From JAEUIZ01 sp046155605 (lineage in GTDB: Bacteria > Planctomycetota > Phycisphaerae > Phycisphaerales > UBA1924), in contig JBJXFQ010000133.1 in the NCBI GenBank assembly GCA_046155605.1, positions 6,118 through 70,117 of the forward strand: 64,000 nt of DNA, read 5' to 3'. Below, one piece after another: positions 53,895 through 62,385 of this stretch (positions are counted from its first letter, which is position 1; each line of letters begins with the position of its first letter). A program made the position numbers and the translations under genes. Below the pieces are notes generated by a model, which had not been told where the DNA came from, did no database searches, and saw nothing but the letters and a program-made list of their open reading frames with translations.

Positions 53895-55292
53895 ATGCCA
53901 ATCAAGATCGAAATGCCCCGTCTCTCCGACACCATGCAGGCCGGCACGGTCGTCAAGTGGAACGTGAAGGAAGGCCAGGCGGTCAAGAGTGGCGACGTCC
54001 TCGCCGACATCGAGACCGACAAGGCCACGATGGAACTCCCCAGTTACGACGACGGCACCGTCGCCGCCATCCTTGCCGCCGAGGGCCAGAACATCCCGAT
54101 TGGCACCGCGATCCTGGTCCTCGCCGCCAAGGGCGAGAGCGTCGAACAGGCCCGGGCCGCTGCGGGGGGCGCTTCGGCGAACGCCGCGCCTGTGAGGGCA
54201 TCGGCCGGCGGCGCGACGAGCGCCTCGCGCGCGGCCTCCGGCGCCACCGCCGTCGCCGAGCCGCCCGCGTCGGTGGGGAACGACATCGTCGAGCCGCGCG
54301 TCGGTCGCGTCTTCGCCTCGCCGCTTGCGCGTAAGGTCGCGGCCGATGCCGGCGTTGATCTCGCGGCGCTGCAAGGCACCGGCCCGGGCGGACGCATCGT
54401 GCGCAAGGACGTCGAGGCCGCTCGAGGTGGCACCGGCCTCCAGACCGGTGCATCCGGTCGCGTGAGTGACAGCCGAGCGGCCCAACTCACCGCCGCACAC
54501 GTCCCGCCCATGCCCGAGGCGATGATCCCGCCGGCCGGCGCGATGCTCACGACCCGCACCGTCCCGCTCTCGAACATGCGCCGCATCATCGCCGAGCGCC
54601 TGGTCCAGTCCAAGACCACCATCCCGCACTACCAGGTCACCGTCGAGGCCGATGTCGATGCGCTGCTCGCGCTCCGCACCACGCTCAACGAGCAACTTGC
54701 GTCCCAGGGCGTGAAACTCAGCGTCAACGACTTCCTCGTCCGCGCCTGCGCCCTCGCCATGCACCAGCACCCCTTCGTCAATAGCAAGTGGATCAAGGCT
54801 GGAGCCGATCGCGCGAGCGATCGGACCGAGGCCGCCGCCAACCCCTCCATCGAGATCATCCCCGACGTCAACATCGGCGTCGCCATCGCCCTCCCCGAGG
54901 AGCGCGGCGGCGGGCTCGTCGTCGCCACCATCCGCAACGCCGATCGCCTCGGCCTGCGGCAGATCTCAACCAGGGCCAAGACGCTGGCCGAGAAGGCCCG
55001 CGCCAAGGGCCTCACCGTCGAGGAGATGGCTGACTCGACCTTCACCATCTCCAACCTCGGGATGTTCGGCGTCGAGCACTTCACCGCCATCATCAACCCG
55101 CCCAACGTCGCCATTCTCGCCGTCGGCGCGGCGGTGCTCAAACCAGTCGTCAAGGATGGCAACGTCGTCCCCGGCCACCGCATGTCTATGACCATGTCGA
55201 GCGACCACCGCGTCGTCGATGGCGCGATGGCGGCACAATACCTCGCGACGGTCAAGGGGATGTTGGAGCGGCCGGCGACGCTGCTGGTGTAG
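53895..55292 (+). CDS. dihydrolipoamide acetyltransferase (E2) of a 2-oxoacid dehydrogenase complex
   Basis: 465 residues. One lipoyl domain (1-80, lipoyl-lysine in ETDKATMEL), an Ala-rich linker, a peripheral subunit-binding domain (about 140-180; RVFASPLARKVAADAGVDLAALQGTGPGGRIVRKDV), and the acyltransferase core with TVPLSNMRRIIAERLVQSKTTIPHY, DVNIGVAIALPEERGG and catalytic DHRVVDGA. By context it serves pyruvate dehydrogenase. Residues about 301-316 (AGADRASDRTEAAANP) are extra relative to usual E2s and coincide with a REP-like palindrome in the DNA. ATG 53895 has GGGAG upstream. Confidence 0.92.
   Translation: MPIKIEMPRLSDTMQAGTVVKWNVKEGQAVKSGDVLADIETDKATMELPSYDDGTVAAILAAEGQNIPIGTAILVLAAKGESVEQARAAAGGASANAAPVRASAGGATSASRAASGATAVAEPPASVGNDIVEPRVGRVFASPLARKVAADAGVDLAALQGTGPGGRIVRKDVEAARGGTGLQTGASGRVSDSRAAQLTAAHVPPMPEAMIPPAGAMLTTRTVPLSNMRRIIAERLVQSKTTIPHYQVTVEADVDALLALRTTLNEQLASQGVKLSVNDFLVRACALAMHQHPFVNSKWIKAGADRASDRTEAAANPSIEIIPDVNIGVAIALPEERGGGLVVATIRNADRLGLRQISTRAKTLAEKARAKGLTVEEMADSTFTISNLGMFGVEHFTAIINPPNVAILAVGAAVLKPVVKDGNVVPGHRMSMTMSSDHRVVDGAMAAQYLATVKGMLERPATLLV
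54805..54824. repeat. REP-like palindrome inside the E2 coding region
   Basis: CCGATCGC and GCGATCGG enclose a GCGA tetraloop: an 8-bp perfect stem, 19 of 20 bases identical to the palindrome at 9497-9516 next to the RAYT gene. It encodes part of an extra ADRASDR segment and keeps the frame open. Confidence 0.65.
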
Positions 55293-55301
55293 GAGGCACC
55301 G

Positions 55302-55466
55302 ATGCTCGCCACACGTTTCATTTCTTTGGAGGCCCTCGGCTTCGCGATGGCGATGGAGCCGTGGTATACGTTGCCGGTGATGCTGGTCATCGCGTGGGCG
55401 GCCGTGAGCAAGGTTCGCAGCGGGCGGCTTCCGCCGAGGTGGCGCACGAATGCCACGGGTCGGTGA
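55302..55466 (+). CDS. 54-residue single-span membrane protein
   Basis: A short frame, MLATRFISLEALGFAMAMEPWYTLPVMLVIAWAAVSKVRSGRLPPRWRTNATGR, starting 9 nt after the E2 stop with a perfect AGGAGG 5 nt before the ATG. One hydrophobic helix (about 16-35) and a basic tail. The ideal ribosome site and spacing argue that it is translated with E2. No family is recognised. Confidence 0.5.
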   Translation: MLATRFISLEALGFAMAMEPWYTLPVMLVIAWAAVSKVRSGRLPPRWRTNATGR

Positions 55467-55484
55467 GTGGCGCGGTGCGAGCGG

Positions 55485-56078
55485 CTACCCCTGCTGCCTT
55501 CCCTCGACCGCGGCGATCAGGCAGCCGCACGCGAGAATGACGAGGTCGTCGATCTCGGGGTCGTCCGCGAGGATGGAGACGCCGAGTCGATAGACGAATA
55601 GATTGAAGTGCGTGCGATACTGCGCGATCGACGGCTTGCCGGCCCGCTCCAGCGTGAAGGTCTGCGGGCTCAGCAGCGAGACAAAGTCGACCCAGCGACG
55701 CAGGAACGCGAGGAAGTTGCCCCGTTCCGTCAGCGTCGCCAGTTCGCGCCCATGAGGATCAAAGACGAGCCACGAATCCTTCAGGAAGGTCGAGGCCATC
55801 CCCTTTCGGCGCAGCGACGCAAGCACTTGTCCCGTCGGCAGGGTCACGTCATAGGTGGCGGAGAAGTCGATCACCTGCCGCGCCTTGATGACAAGCAGTT
55901 CGGTCGTGCAGGACTCGTCGGTGTAGAGGCGGATGTCCTCGCGCAGTTTGAAGGCCTTCTGTTTGCAGAACGCGACGACGGAGCCGTCGGGCGCGAAGAC
56001 GTGGAACGACGCGCCGAAGAGTTTCAGAACCTTGCGGCGGATCGTGTACTGCTCGCCGGGCTGTGCGTTGAATGCCAT
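55485..56078 (-). CDS. LURP-one-related/scramblase-like protein
   Basis: 197 residues. QYTIRRKVLKLFGASFHVFAPDGSVVAFCKQKAFKLREDIRLYTDESCTTELLVIKARQVIDFSATYDVTLPTGQVLASLRRKGMASTFLKDSWLVFDPHGRELATLTE has the repeated strand pattern of the LURP-one/tubby-like scramblase fold. A hydrophobic C-terminal segment (IDDLVILACGCLIAAV) may touch the membrane. ATG 56078 has GGAGGAA just upstream and replaces a longer opening at 56189. The physiological role of the bacterial members is unknown. Confidence 0.75.
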   Translation of the reverse strand: MAFNAQPGEQYTIRRKVLKLFGASFHVFAPDGSVVAFCKQKAFKLREDIRLYTDESCTTELLVIKARQVIDFSATYDVTLPTGQVLASLRRKGMASTFLKDSWLVFDPHGRELATLTERGNFLAFLRRWVDFVSLLSPQTFTLERAGKPSIAQYRTHFNLFVYRLGVSILADDPEIDDLVILACGCLIAAVEGRQQG

Positions 56079-56211
56079 GCGTTCCTCCACCTGGCGCGGC
56101 GGCCGGCGTGGTGGGCCGACGCGCTGCGGCGAGCACTCTACCATCCCGCGCCGCAACTCGCACGCCCGAATCCAGAACCCGCGCGCCACCGCCGCTCACG
56201 CTGAACCGCTC

Positions 56212-56466
56212 ATGGCCCAACGCCTCGTCATTGCCCTTGCCCTGATCGTCGCCCTCTCGGTGGCGTGCTGGCTCATCCTCCCGCGCTACGGCTTCGATGT
56301 TCCCATCTGGCTCCCCTTCGCGGGCTATTTCATCATCCTCCTCGCGTGTGTCCTGCCGATGCTCGAACGCGAACAAGCCGAGGTCGATGAGTTGCACACG
56401 ATCGACCCCGGCCCGAGCCCCGACGACATCGCCCGCTTCGGCGGCGAAGACGAATCCCGTCGCTGA
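56212..56466 (+). CDS. small two-helix membrane protein
   Basis: 84 residues: two hydrophobic helices (LVIALALIVALSVACWLIL and IWLPFAGYFIILLACVLPM) around a short loop RYGFDVP, then a cytosolic acidic tail (EREQAEVDELHTIDPGPSPDDIARFGGEDESRR). Divergent from the LURP-one-like gene (133 nt apart). No Shine-Dalgarno is evident before ATG 56212. No family is recognised. Confidence 0.6.
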   Translation: MAQRLVIALALIVALSVACWLILPRYGFDVPIWLPFAGYFIILLACVLPMLEREQAEVDELHTIDPGPSPDDIARFGGEDESRR

Positions 56467-56509
56467 GATCGCTCTTCACGGGAATGCGCCATTCCTGCCA
56501 GCGCGAGCG

Positions 56510-56632
56510 CTACTTCGCGTAGATCCGGACAATCGGCGGTCCGGCGTTGGCAAATGCCCTTGCCGCGGCTTCCGCAAGCACCGATTCCGAGTCCCGCGAC
56601 GAGATGATGATCGCATCCACTTCGGCCCGCAA
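56510..56632 (-). other. short coding-like remnant downstream of the isocitrate/isopropylmalate-family gene
   Basis: A minus-strand frame ends at 56510 with a sequence that looks like the tail of a real protein (LRAEVDAIIISSRDSESVLAEAAARAFANAGPPIVRIYAK). The only nearby starts are TTG 56632 or GTG 56620, and the frame runs back, without a start, into the end of the dehydrogenase gene. It could be a 40-residue gene or the 3' remnant of a lost gene. Confidence 0.3.
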
Positions 56633-56654
56633 CGCTCCAGGGCGAACGACCCGC

Positions 56655-57872
56655 TCAGCCGGCGATTCTTGCCACTTCCTTCGCCACGTCCATCGTGCTG
56701 TGCTTACCGCCCATGTCGTAGGTCCGCACCTTTCCCTCCTTGATGACCCGCGCGACCGCCGCTTCGAGTCGGGCCGCCATCTGCTTCTCAGCCGCGCCGC
56801 CCTTGCCCCCGCCCGCCGGGTGTCCGTTCCCGTCGCCCAGCCAGTCCAGCATCATCTTCGCCGTCAGCAGCATCGCGTGCGGATTCACTTTGTTTTGCCC
56901 GGCATACTTGGGCGCGCTCCCGTGCGTGGGCTCAAAGACCGCGTACGTGTCTCCCAGGTTGGCGCTCGGCGCGAACCCCAGCCCGCCGACCAGCCCAGCG
57001 CAGAGGTCGCTCACGATGTCTCCGAACATGTTTTCAGCCACGAGCACGCTGTAGTCCTGTGGGTTCTTGAACATCCACATGCAGATCGCGTCGATGTTCG
57101 CCTCGTCCGCCCAGATGCCGGCGCTCTTGTACTCCTCCGCCAACTTCCGGAAGATCCGCGTCATCAGCCCGCCCGTCTCGCGCAGGACGTTCGGCTTCTC
57201 CACCAGCGTCACCCGCTTTCGCCCCGTCCGCTTCGCAAACTCGAACGCCTGCCGGCAGATGTTCGTGCATCCTTGCACGCTCACGATCCGCGTCGAGAGC
57301 GCCACGTTTTCCAGCCCCTTGTCCTTCCACGGCTTCATCTTCGGGTTCGCGCACAACGCCGTGTACACCGGCTCCGGCAGAGGATAAAACTCCACGCCGC
57401 CGTACGAGCCTTCGGTGTTCTCGCGGAACACCACCTGGTCGATCATCACGTCCTTGACCTTGCCGTCAGGCCCCGGCGGATTGGCGATCGCCGTGCCGCG
57501 ATAGTTCAGCGGGTTGCCCTCGTACGACTTGCACGGGCGCATGTTGGTGTGCAGGTTGAACATCTGCCGCAGTTTTACGATCGGCGAGAAGTACACCAGC
57601 CCCTTGGCCTTGAGCGAGGGGGCGAGTTCCTCCTTCGCCTCGTCCTGCGGCTTGCTCGTGATCGCCCCAAACAGCCCGCAACTCGTCCGCTTCAGCGTCT
57701 CGATCGACCGATCCGGCAGCGCGTTCCCCTCCTTACACCAGAACTCCCACCCGATGTCGGTCGGGATGTACGTCGCGTCGAGTTTCAGCGCGTCGAGTAC
57801 GATGCGAGTGGCTTCCATCACGTCGTTGCCGATGCCGTCACCGGGCATCCAGGCGATTGAGAACTTGGGCAT
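56655..57872 (-). CDS. isocitrate/isopropylmalate-family dehydrogenase, probably NAD-dependent isocitrate dehydrogenase
   Basis: 405 residues. MPGDGIGNDVMEATRIVLDAL is the family head; FNLHTNMRPCKSYEGNPLNYRG the substrate Arg region; ENTEGSYGG; then AENMFGDIVSDLCAGLVGGLGFAPSANLG, the family signature with metal-binding Asp residues, and FEPTHGSAPKYAGQNKVNPHAMLLTAKMMLDWLG, the NAD-binding loop. Isocitrate to 2-oxoglutarate is the likeliest reaction, fitting acnA, fumC and pdh in the window, but isopropylmalate or homoisocitrate cannot be excluded. TGGAG lies upstream of the ATG at 57872. Confidence 0.82.
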   Translation of the reverse strand: MPKFSIAWMPGDGIGNDVMEATRIVLDALKLDATYIPTDIGWEFWCKEGNALPDRSIETLKRTSCGLFGAITSKPQDEAKEELAPSLKAKGLVYFSPIVKLRQMFNLHTNMRPCKSYEGNPLNYRGTAIANPPGPDGKVKDVMIDQVVFRENTEGSYGGVEFYPLPEPVYTALCANPKMKPWKDKGLENVALSTRIVSVQGCTNICRQAFEFAKRTGRKRVTLVEKPNVLRETGGLMTRIFRKLAEEYKSAGIWADEANIDAICMWMFKNPQDYSVLVAENMFGDIVSDLCAGLVGGLGFAPSANLGDTYAVFEPTHGSAPKYAGQNKVNPHAMLLTAKMMLDWLGDGNGHPAGGGKGGAAEKQMAARLEAAVARVIKEGKVRTYDMGGKHSTMDVAKEVARIAG

Positions 57873-57982
57873 GTCAAATGCTCCAGCAAGGCGGACTCAA
57901 TACGGAGTCGCAGGGGACAAGGGAGAAATCGGAAACGGGTACCGAGTGTATCAGAATGGGACGAACCGCCGACACCCGTCAC

Positions 57983-57988
57983 TACCAT
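57983..57988 (+). promoter_or_regulatory. -10 hexamer TACCAT, leaderless arrangement
   Basis: TACCAT ends 6 nt before GTG 57995, which it supports as the start of the acetyltransferase gene. Confidence 0.4.
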
Positions 57989-57994
57989 CGGCCC

Positions 57995-58585
57995 GTGCAC
58001 GCCCGCGATAGCCATCCCGCCACTCTTCCCATCCTCCTCCGCCCCACGCTCGCGGCTGACTTGCCCGTGCTCTTCCAGCACCAACTCGACCCCGAATCCA
58101 ACCGCATGGCCGTCACCAATCCCCGCGGCCCCGAGGCCTTCGCCGAGTCGATGACCAAGGCCCTCGCCGATCCACGCGTCGTCGCTCGTGTCATCGTCGC
58201 CCAATCCGTCCATGCGATTGAAGGCGAGCACGACGTTGTGGCCGGTCGCGACGCCCGATCGGTCGCGCCGTTCCCCGACCCTCGTCTCTCCGCCATCCCG
58301 CCCGGCACCATCCTCGGCAGCATCAACTGCTTCCAGATGGACGGCCTCGACGCCGTCGGCTATTGGATCGCCCGCGAGCACTGGGGCCTGGGCATCGCCT
58401 CGCGCGCGCTCGCCCTGTTCTTCGCCGAGGTCACCCGCCGCCCGCTCCACGCCCGGGCCGCCCTCACCAACGCCGCTTCGATCCGCGTCCTTCGCAAGGG
58501 CGGCTTCCGCATCACCGGCACCTTCTTCGGCGCGGCCACCGACCGCTATCCCGCGTGTGAGGTCGTCTCGCTCATCCTCGACTGA
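57995..58585 (+). CDS. GNAT-family N-acetyltransferase (RimJ/RimL-like)
   Basis: 196 residues. ILLRPTLAADLPVLFQHQLDPESNRMAV is the RimJ/RimL-type head; VGYWIAREHWGLGIASRALALFFAEVTRRPLHARAALTNAASIRVLRKGGFRITG holds the acetyl-CoA motif and the closing NxxS element. The acceptor is unknown. GTG 57995 is preferred to ATG 57956 because the domain begins shortly after it and a TACCAT hexamer is spaced 6 nt before it. Divergent from the dehydrogenase gene. Confidence 0.8.
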   Translation: MHARDSHPATLPILLRPTLAADLPVLFQHQLDPESNRMAVTNPRGPEAFAESMTKALADPRVVARVIVAQSVHAIEGEHDVVAGRDARSVAPFPDPRLSAIPPGTILGSINCFQMDGLDAVGYWIAREHWGLGIASRALALFFAEVTRRPLHARAALTNAASIRVLRKGGFRITGTFFGAATDRYPACEVVSLILD

Positions 58586-58897
58586 ACCGCAAGCGATTGG
58601 TGACGCTCGTCCAACTCGCAAACTTGCCGTGCGCGCATCTCTGACAGGATGACAAGCCCGTTTCAGCAGGCCGAGTAATTACCAAATGCGCCGCCGCATC
58701 GGCGATGAAAGCATCGTCTCGGGTCGCCATGCGGGCGAAATGCCGGATCTCGCAGCGAATGCGCGGTATCGTGGGTCATTCGAGCGCGCGCAAGTTGTTC
58801 GCCGGTCGCGATTGCACCATCTGGAATCTGCCGCATGATCGCCTTCACCCCTTGCGTTTCGCCGCAGTTGTCGTATGTTGATGCCACGGAGCAACCG
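58586..58897. other. 312-bp intergenic region before the subtilase gene
   Basis: No coding frame with a signature was found on either strand. Its right end carries the promoter described at 58852-58879. The remainder shows no repeat of note. Confidence 0.5.
58852..58879 (+). promoter_or_regulatory. promoter TTGCGT-N16-TATGTT
   Basis: The -35 and -10 elements are 16 nt apart, as in the promoter at 37457-37484, 18 nt before the subtilase ATG. An ACGGAG ribosome site follows. Confidence 0.45.
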
Positions 58898-60589
58898 ATG
58901 CGCAATGTTATAGGACGTTCAGTTCCAGTTTCCGTTCTCGCGGCCATTTCGCTCGCCGCCGGCACCGCGACCGCCAGCCCTCCCGTGATACAGCAGTCGG
59001 GGCCGGAGCAAGGCAAGGTCCGTGCTGTGCGCGCACACGCCGGCGCGTCGGGCCGGCACTGGGTCTACTTCACCGACAAGGCGCTGGCGACGGCGGAGGA
59101 TCGCGAGCGGGCGCTCCTGGCGGCGCGGGCCGCGCTCGACCCGCACGCGGCGGCACGACGCGCGCTGCGCCGCGAGAGGCCGGGGCTGGTGGACGAGTCG
59201 GACGTGCCTGTGTCGGACGCGTATGTGCGCGCGCTGGAGGCGGTCGGCGCTCGTGCGCACATTCGGAGCCGTTGGCTCAACGCGGTGAGCGTTCGGGCGA
59301 CGCCGGCGCAGTTGTCGAGAATCGCGCGACTGGCGATTGTGGACCGGATCGAGCCGGTGCTGGGCGGGCGCGGGCTGGAGGAGCGGCCGGGTGACCGGAT
59401 CGAGGTCGGCGAGGCGGACGACTTTTACGGCGCGGCGAGCCAGCAGTTGAATCAGATCAATCTGCCGGCGCTGCACGGGCAGGGTTTCACGGGCGCGGGT
59501 GTGCGCGTGGGCGTGCTCGACACGGGATTCAAGCGGACGCACGCGGCCTTCAACCAGCCGGGGCGTGTGTTGCAGGTTGTGGCGGAGCATGACTTCGTCA
59601 AGAACGACGGGAACACCGGGCCGCAAGCCGGGGACCATCCGGACCAGCATGTGCATGGGACGCTGATTTTGGGCGTGCTGGGCGCGTACAAGCCCAACGA
59701 TTTGGTCGGTGGGGCCTATGACGCGTCGTTCATCCTCTGCAAGACCGAGGATATCGAGAGTGAAACGCCAGTGGAAGAGGACAACTACGTCGGCGGGCTC
59801 GAGTTCATCGAGCAGCACGGCGGGGACGTGGCGACGGCCTCGCTCGTGTATATCGATTGGTATACATACTCGCAACTCAATGGCACGACGGCGACGACGA
59901 CGATCGCGGTGAACATGGCGACGGCCAACGGGATGTATTGCCTGAACGCCGCGGGGAACGCGGGCCACGATTCGGATCCGATGGTGGGGCACCTGGGCGG
60001 CGCGCCGGCGGATGCGTTCAAGGTGCTGACGGTCGGCGCGGCGGAGGCGGATGGGAGCACGGCGGGCTTCTCGTCGGACGGGCCGACGGCGGACGGGCGG
60101 CTCAAGCCGGAGATCATGGCCCGCGGCGCGGGCACGAGCACGGTCGATCCCGGGGACGATGGGGCGTATGTCGGCGCGAGCGGGACGTCGCTCTCGACGC
60201 CCGTCGCGGCGTGCGCGGTGGCGTGCCTGGCGCAGGCGCGGCCGTGGTGGACGGTGGACCAGTTGCGGGCACGGCTGTTTGCCAAGGCGAGCGAGCAGGT
60301 GGCGAACGGGCAGCCCGATCCGCTGGTGATCCGGGGCTATGGGATCATCGATGCCGGCGCAACGCTCGCGTCGGATTGCTACGCGAACTGCGACGGCTCG
60401 ACCGCCGCGCCCGTGCTGAACGTCAACGATTTCACATGCTTTCTGAATCGCTTCGCGTCGGCGGGGTCGCTGGGCGTGGCGGCGCAGGTCGCGGACTATG
60501 CCAACTGTGATCGGAGCACGACGCCGCCGGTGCTGAATGTGAACGACTTTGTGTGTTTCCTGAATAGGTTTGGCGCGGGGTGTCCGTAA
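58898..60589 (+). CDS. secreted subtilisin-like (S8) serine protease with dockerin-like tail
   Basis: 563 residues. Signal peptide (VPVSVLAAISLAAGTATA), an Arg-rich propeptide-like region (about 25-190) and an S8 catalytic domain: Asp in VGVLDTGFKRTH, His in DQHVHGTLILGVLG, the oxyanion Asn in MYCLNAAGNAGHD, and Ser in GASGTSLSTPVAA. The last about 70 residues are two dockerin-like half repeats (CYANCDGSTAAPVLNVNDFTCFLNRFASAG; NCDRSTTPPVLNVNDFVCFLNRFGAGC). ATG 58898 has ACGGAG upstream. Secreted and probably anchored through the tail; it could process other surface proteins. Confidence 0.92.
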   Translation: MRNVIGRSVPVSVLAAISLAAGTATASPPVIQQSGPEQGKVRAVRAHAGASGRHWVYFTDKALATAEDRERALLAARAALDPHAAARRALRRERPGLVDESDVPVSDAYVRALEAVGARAHIRSRWLNAVSVRATPAQLSRIARLAIVDRIEPVLGGRGLEERPGDRIEVGEADDFYGAASQQLNQINLPALHGQGFTGAGVRVGVLDTGFKRTHAAFNQPGRVLQVVAEHDFVKNDGNTGPQAGDHPDQHVHGTLILGVLGAYKPNDLVGGAYDASFILCKTEDIESETPVEEDNYVGGLEFIEQHGGDVATASLVYIDWYTYSQLNGTTATTTIAVNMATANGMYCLNAAGNAGHDSDPMVGHLGGAPADAFKVLTVGAAEADGSTAGFSSDGPTADGRLKPEIMARGAGTSTVDPGDDGAYVGASGTSLSTPVAACAVACLAQARPWWTVDQLRARLFAKASEQVANGQPDPLVIRGYGIIDAGATLASDCYANCDGSTAAPVLNVNDFTCFLNRFASAGSLGVAAQVADYANCDRSTTPPVLNVNDFVCFLNRFGAGCP

Positions 60590-60710
60590 GATCGTCACAG
60601 ACGCACGGAGGCGAGGAGAAGGCAAGAAGAGTGGGGAGGGTCGAAGCGGGAGACGAAGAATCTCCGCCACCGGCTACGAAACGGCAGTCTGTTGGGCTTT
60701 GGGATGGCTA

Positions 60711-60738
60711 TTGCATCTTCGTGCGGGTGGGGTATGCT
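60711..60738 (+). promoter_or_regulatory. promoter TTGCAT-N16-TATGCT
   Basis: The same -35/16-nt/-10 layout as at 37457 and 58852, about 65 nt upstream of the first of two tandem exported-protein genes. Confidence 0.5.
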
Positions 60739-60803
60739 GATGGCAGTCGTCAATGTTCGGGGTTGGGAGCGAGAGCACAAGACGCGATGAAAGGGAGCCA
60801 GCG

Positions 60804-61586
60804 ATGGCGAACGTTTCAATGCGTCGATCGGCAACGGTGATTCTGGCGGCGTGCGGCGGCTTGTGCGGTGCCGCTCGATCGCAAGAGTTGATGACGTATT
60901 CCATGACCTGGCACGAGGTGATGGCGGGGACGAACCAGCCCGTGGCGACGCCCAACGGCGTGATCGAGCCGGGAGAGGGCGTGCGGATCGCGCTGAAGGT
61001 GCTGATCACGCCGGGGATCGGATCGACGGCGATCTACACGCCGCCTCCGCCACCTGGGACGGGCACGATCGCGGGGCTGGGGAGCATTTTCATCGACATC
61101 TTGGCAACGAACTTCATGGGCGGCGCGTGGTCGAACATCACGCGGAATGCCGCGGCCAATCCGGGCGGGACGCCTGGGGGACACAACTGGACTCTTGGAG
61201 GCTCGGGTTCGTTGGAGGGCGACGGTAATCTTCGCGCGATCGGCGCGGGACAGTTCGTTCTGCCCGGCGGGACTGCGGTGAGCCATAACCCGGTTGAGAA
61301 CATCTATCGGGCGACATGGACGCCCACGAACTACAGCATCAGAAACGTGGCGATCACGCCCGCGGGCGCTGCCGCCGGTGGCGGACACCACAGCTCGATT
61401 CTTGTCCACTACGGCGTGACCGGGGCAGGCGAAGCGCAGTATGTCGGCAAGTTTGTGCTGGGCAGTTTCAGCGGGACGGGGCCGATTCCGGTGGTGCCGG
61501 CGCCGGGCCTCGCCGGGCTTTTGTACGCGGCGGCGATCAGCGCGTCGCGTCGGCGGCGGGTTGCAAGCAAGGACATGAAGAGATGA
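60804..61586 (+). CDS. exported protein with PEP-CTERM-like tail, first tandem paralogue
   Basis: 260 residues. Signal peptide (SATVILAACGGLCGAARSQ); the body includes ELMTYSMTWHEVMAGTNQPVATPNGVIEPGEGVRIALKV, TPPPPPGTGTIAGLGSIFIDI and NAAANPGGTPGGHNW. The C-terminus VPAPGLAGLLYAAAISASRRRR is a PEP-CTERM-like sorting signal: VPAP, hydrophobic helix, arginines. It would be exported and processed by an exosortase-type system. GGGAG precedes ATG 60804. It overlaps its paralogue by 4 nt. Function unknown. Confidence 0.75.
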   Translation: MANVSMRRSATVILAACGGLCGAARSQELMTYSMTWHEVMAGTNQPVATPNGVIEPGEGVRIALKVLITPGIGSTAIYTPPPPPGTGTIAGLGSIFIDILATNFMGGAWSNITRNAAANPGGTPGGHNWTLGGSGSLEGDGNLRAIGAGQFVLPGGTAVSHNPVENIYRATWTPTNYSIRNVAITPAGAAAGGGHHSSILVHYGVTGAGEAQYVGKFVLGSFSGTGPIPVVPAPGLAGLLYAAAISASRRRRVASKDMKR

Positions 61587-62329
61587 GACTGAAAAGCGGC
61601 GTGGGAGTGGTCGCGCTTCTGGCGGCGTGCGGGGCGTCGAGCGCGCAGGAACTGATGACCTACTCGATGACGTGGTCGGAGGTGGTCGGCGGGACGAATC
61701 AGCCGGTGACGACGCCCAACGGCGTGATCGAGCCGGGCGAGGGCGTGCGGATCGCGCTGAAGGTTTCGTTTTCGCCGGGCGTTGGGGCGACGTCGAGCTA
61801 CACGCCGCCTCCGCCGCCGGGCACGGGCACGATCGCGGGGCTGGGCGACATTTTCATCGACATCGTGGGGCCGAACCTGACGGGTGGATCGTGGTCCAAC
61901 TTCACGCGGAACGCGGCGGCCAACCCCGGGGGCGTCCCCGGCGGGCACAACTGGTCGCTGGGCGGCTGGGGCTTCGACCCGATGACCAACAACATCTCGG
62001 CACTCGGCGCGGGGCAGTTCATCCTGCCCGGAAACACGGCGTGGACGGACAACCCCATCGAGAACATTTTCCGTGGGACTTGGACGCCGACGACTTATGC
62101 GCCGCGGGCGACCTCGTTTGCGCCCACGGCCGCGGCGGCGGGCGGAAACAACCACAGCTCGCTTCTCATCCAATACGGCGTTGATGGGCAAGGGGACCCG
62201 CAGTATGTCGGCAAGTTCATCCCAGGCAGTTTCAGCGGAACCGGCTCGATCCAGATCGTGCCTGCACCGGGTTGCGCGGGGCTGCTCGGCGCGGGGTTCA
62301 TCGTGACGCGGCAGCGACGTCGAGGATGA
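61583..62329 (+). CDS. exported protein with PEP-CTERM-like tail, second tandem paralogue
   Basis: 248 residues, alignable with the preceding product along its whole length (QELMTYSMTWSEVVGGTNQPVTTPNGVIEPGEGVRIALKV; YTPPPPPGTGTIAGLGDIFIDI; YVGKFIPGSFSGTGSIQIVPAP). Signal peptide VGVVALLAACGASSAQ; tail VPAPGCAGLLGAGFIVTRQRRR. The start overlaps the upstream stop (ATGA). A recent tandem duplication with co-expression is the simplest reading. Confidence 0.75.
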   Translation: MRLKSGVGVVALLAACGASSAQELMTYSMTWSEVVGGTNQPVTTPNGVIEPGEGVRIALKVSFSPGVGATSSYTPPPPPGTGTIAGLGDIFIDIVGPNLTGGSWSNFTRNAAANPGGVPGGHNWSLGGWGFDPMTNNISALGAGQFILPGNTAWTDNPIENIFRGTWTPTTYAPRATSFAPTAAAAGGNNHSSLLIQYGVDGQGDPQYVGKFIPGSFSGTGSIQIVPAPGCAGLLGAGFIVTRQRRRG

Positions 62330-62385
62330 ATGAGGCTGGGCGAGTGAATCCCCGGGTTGATCGACCCGAGCCTTCGCTCGCGGAC

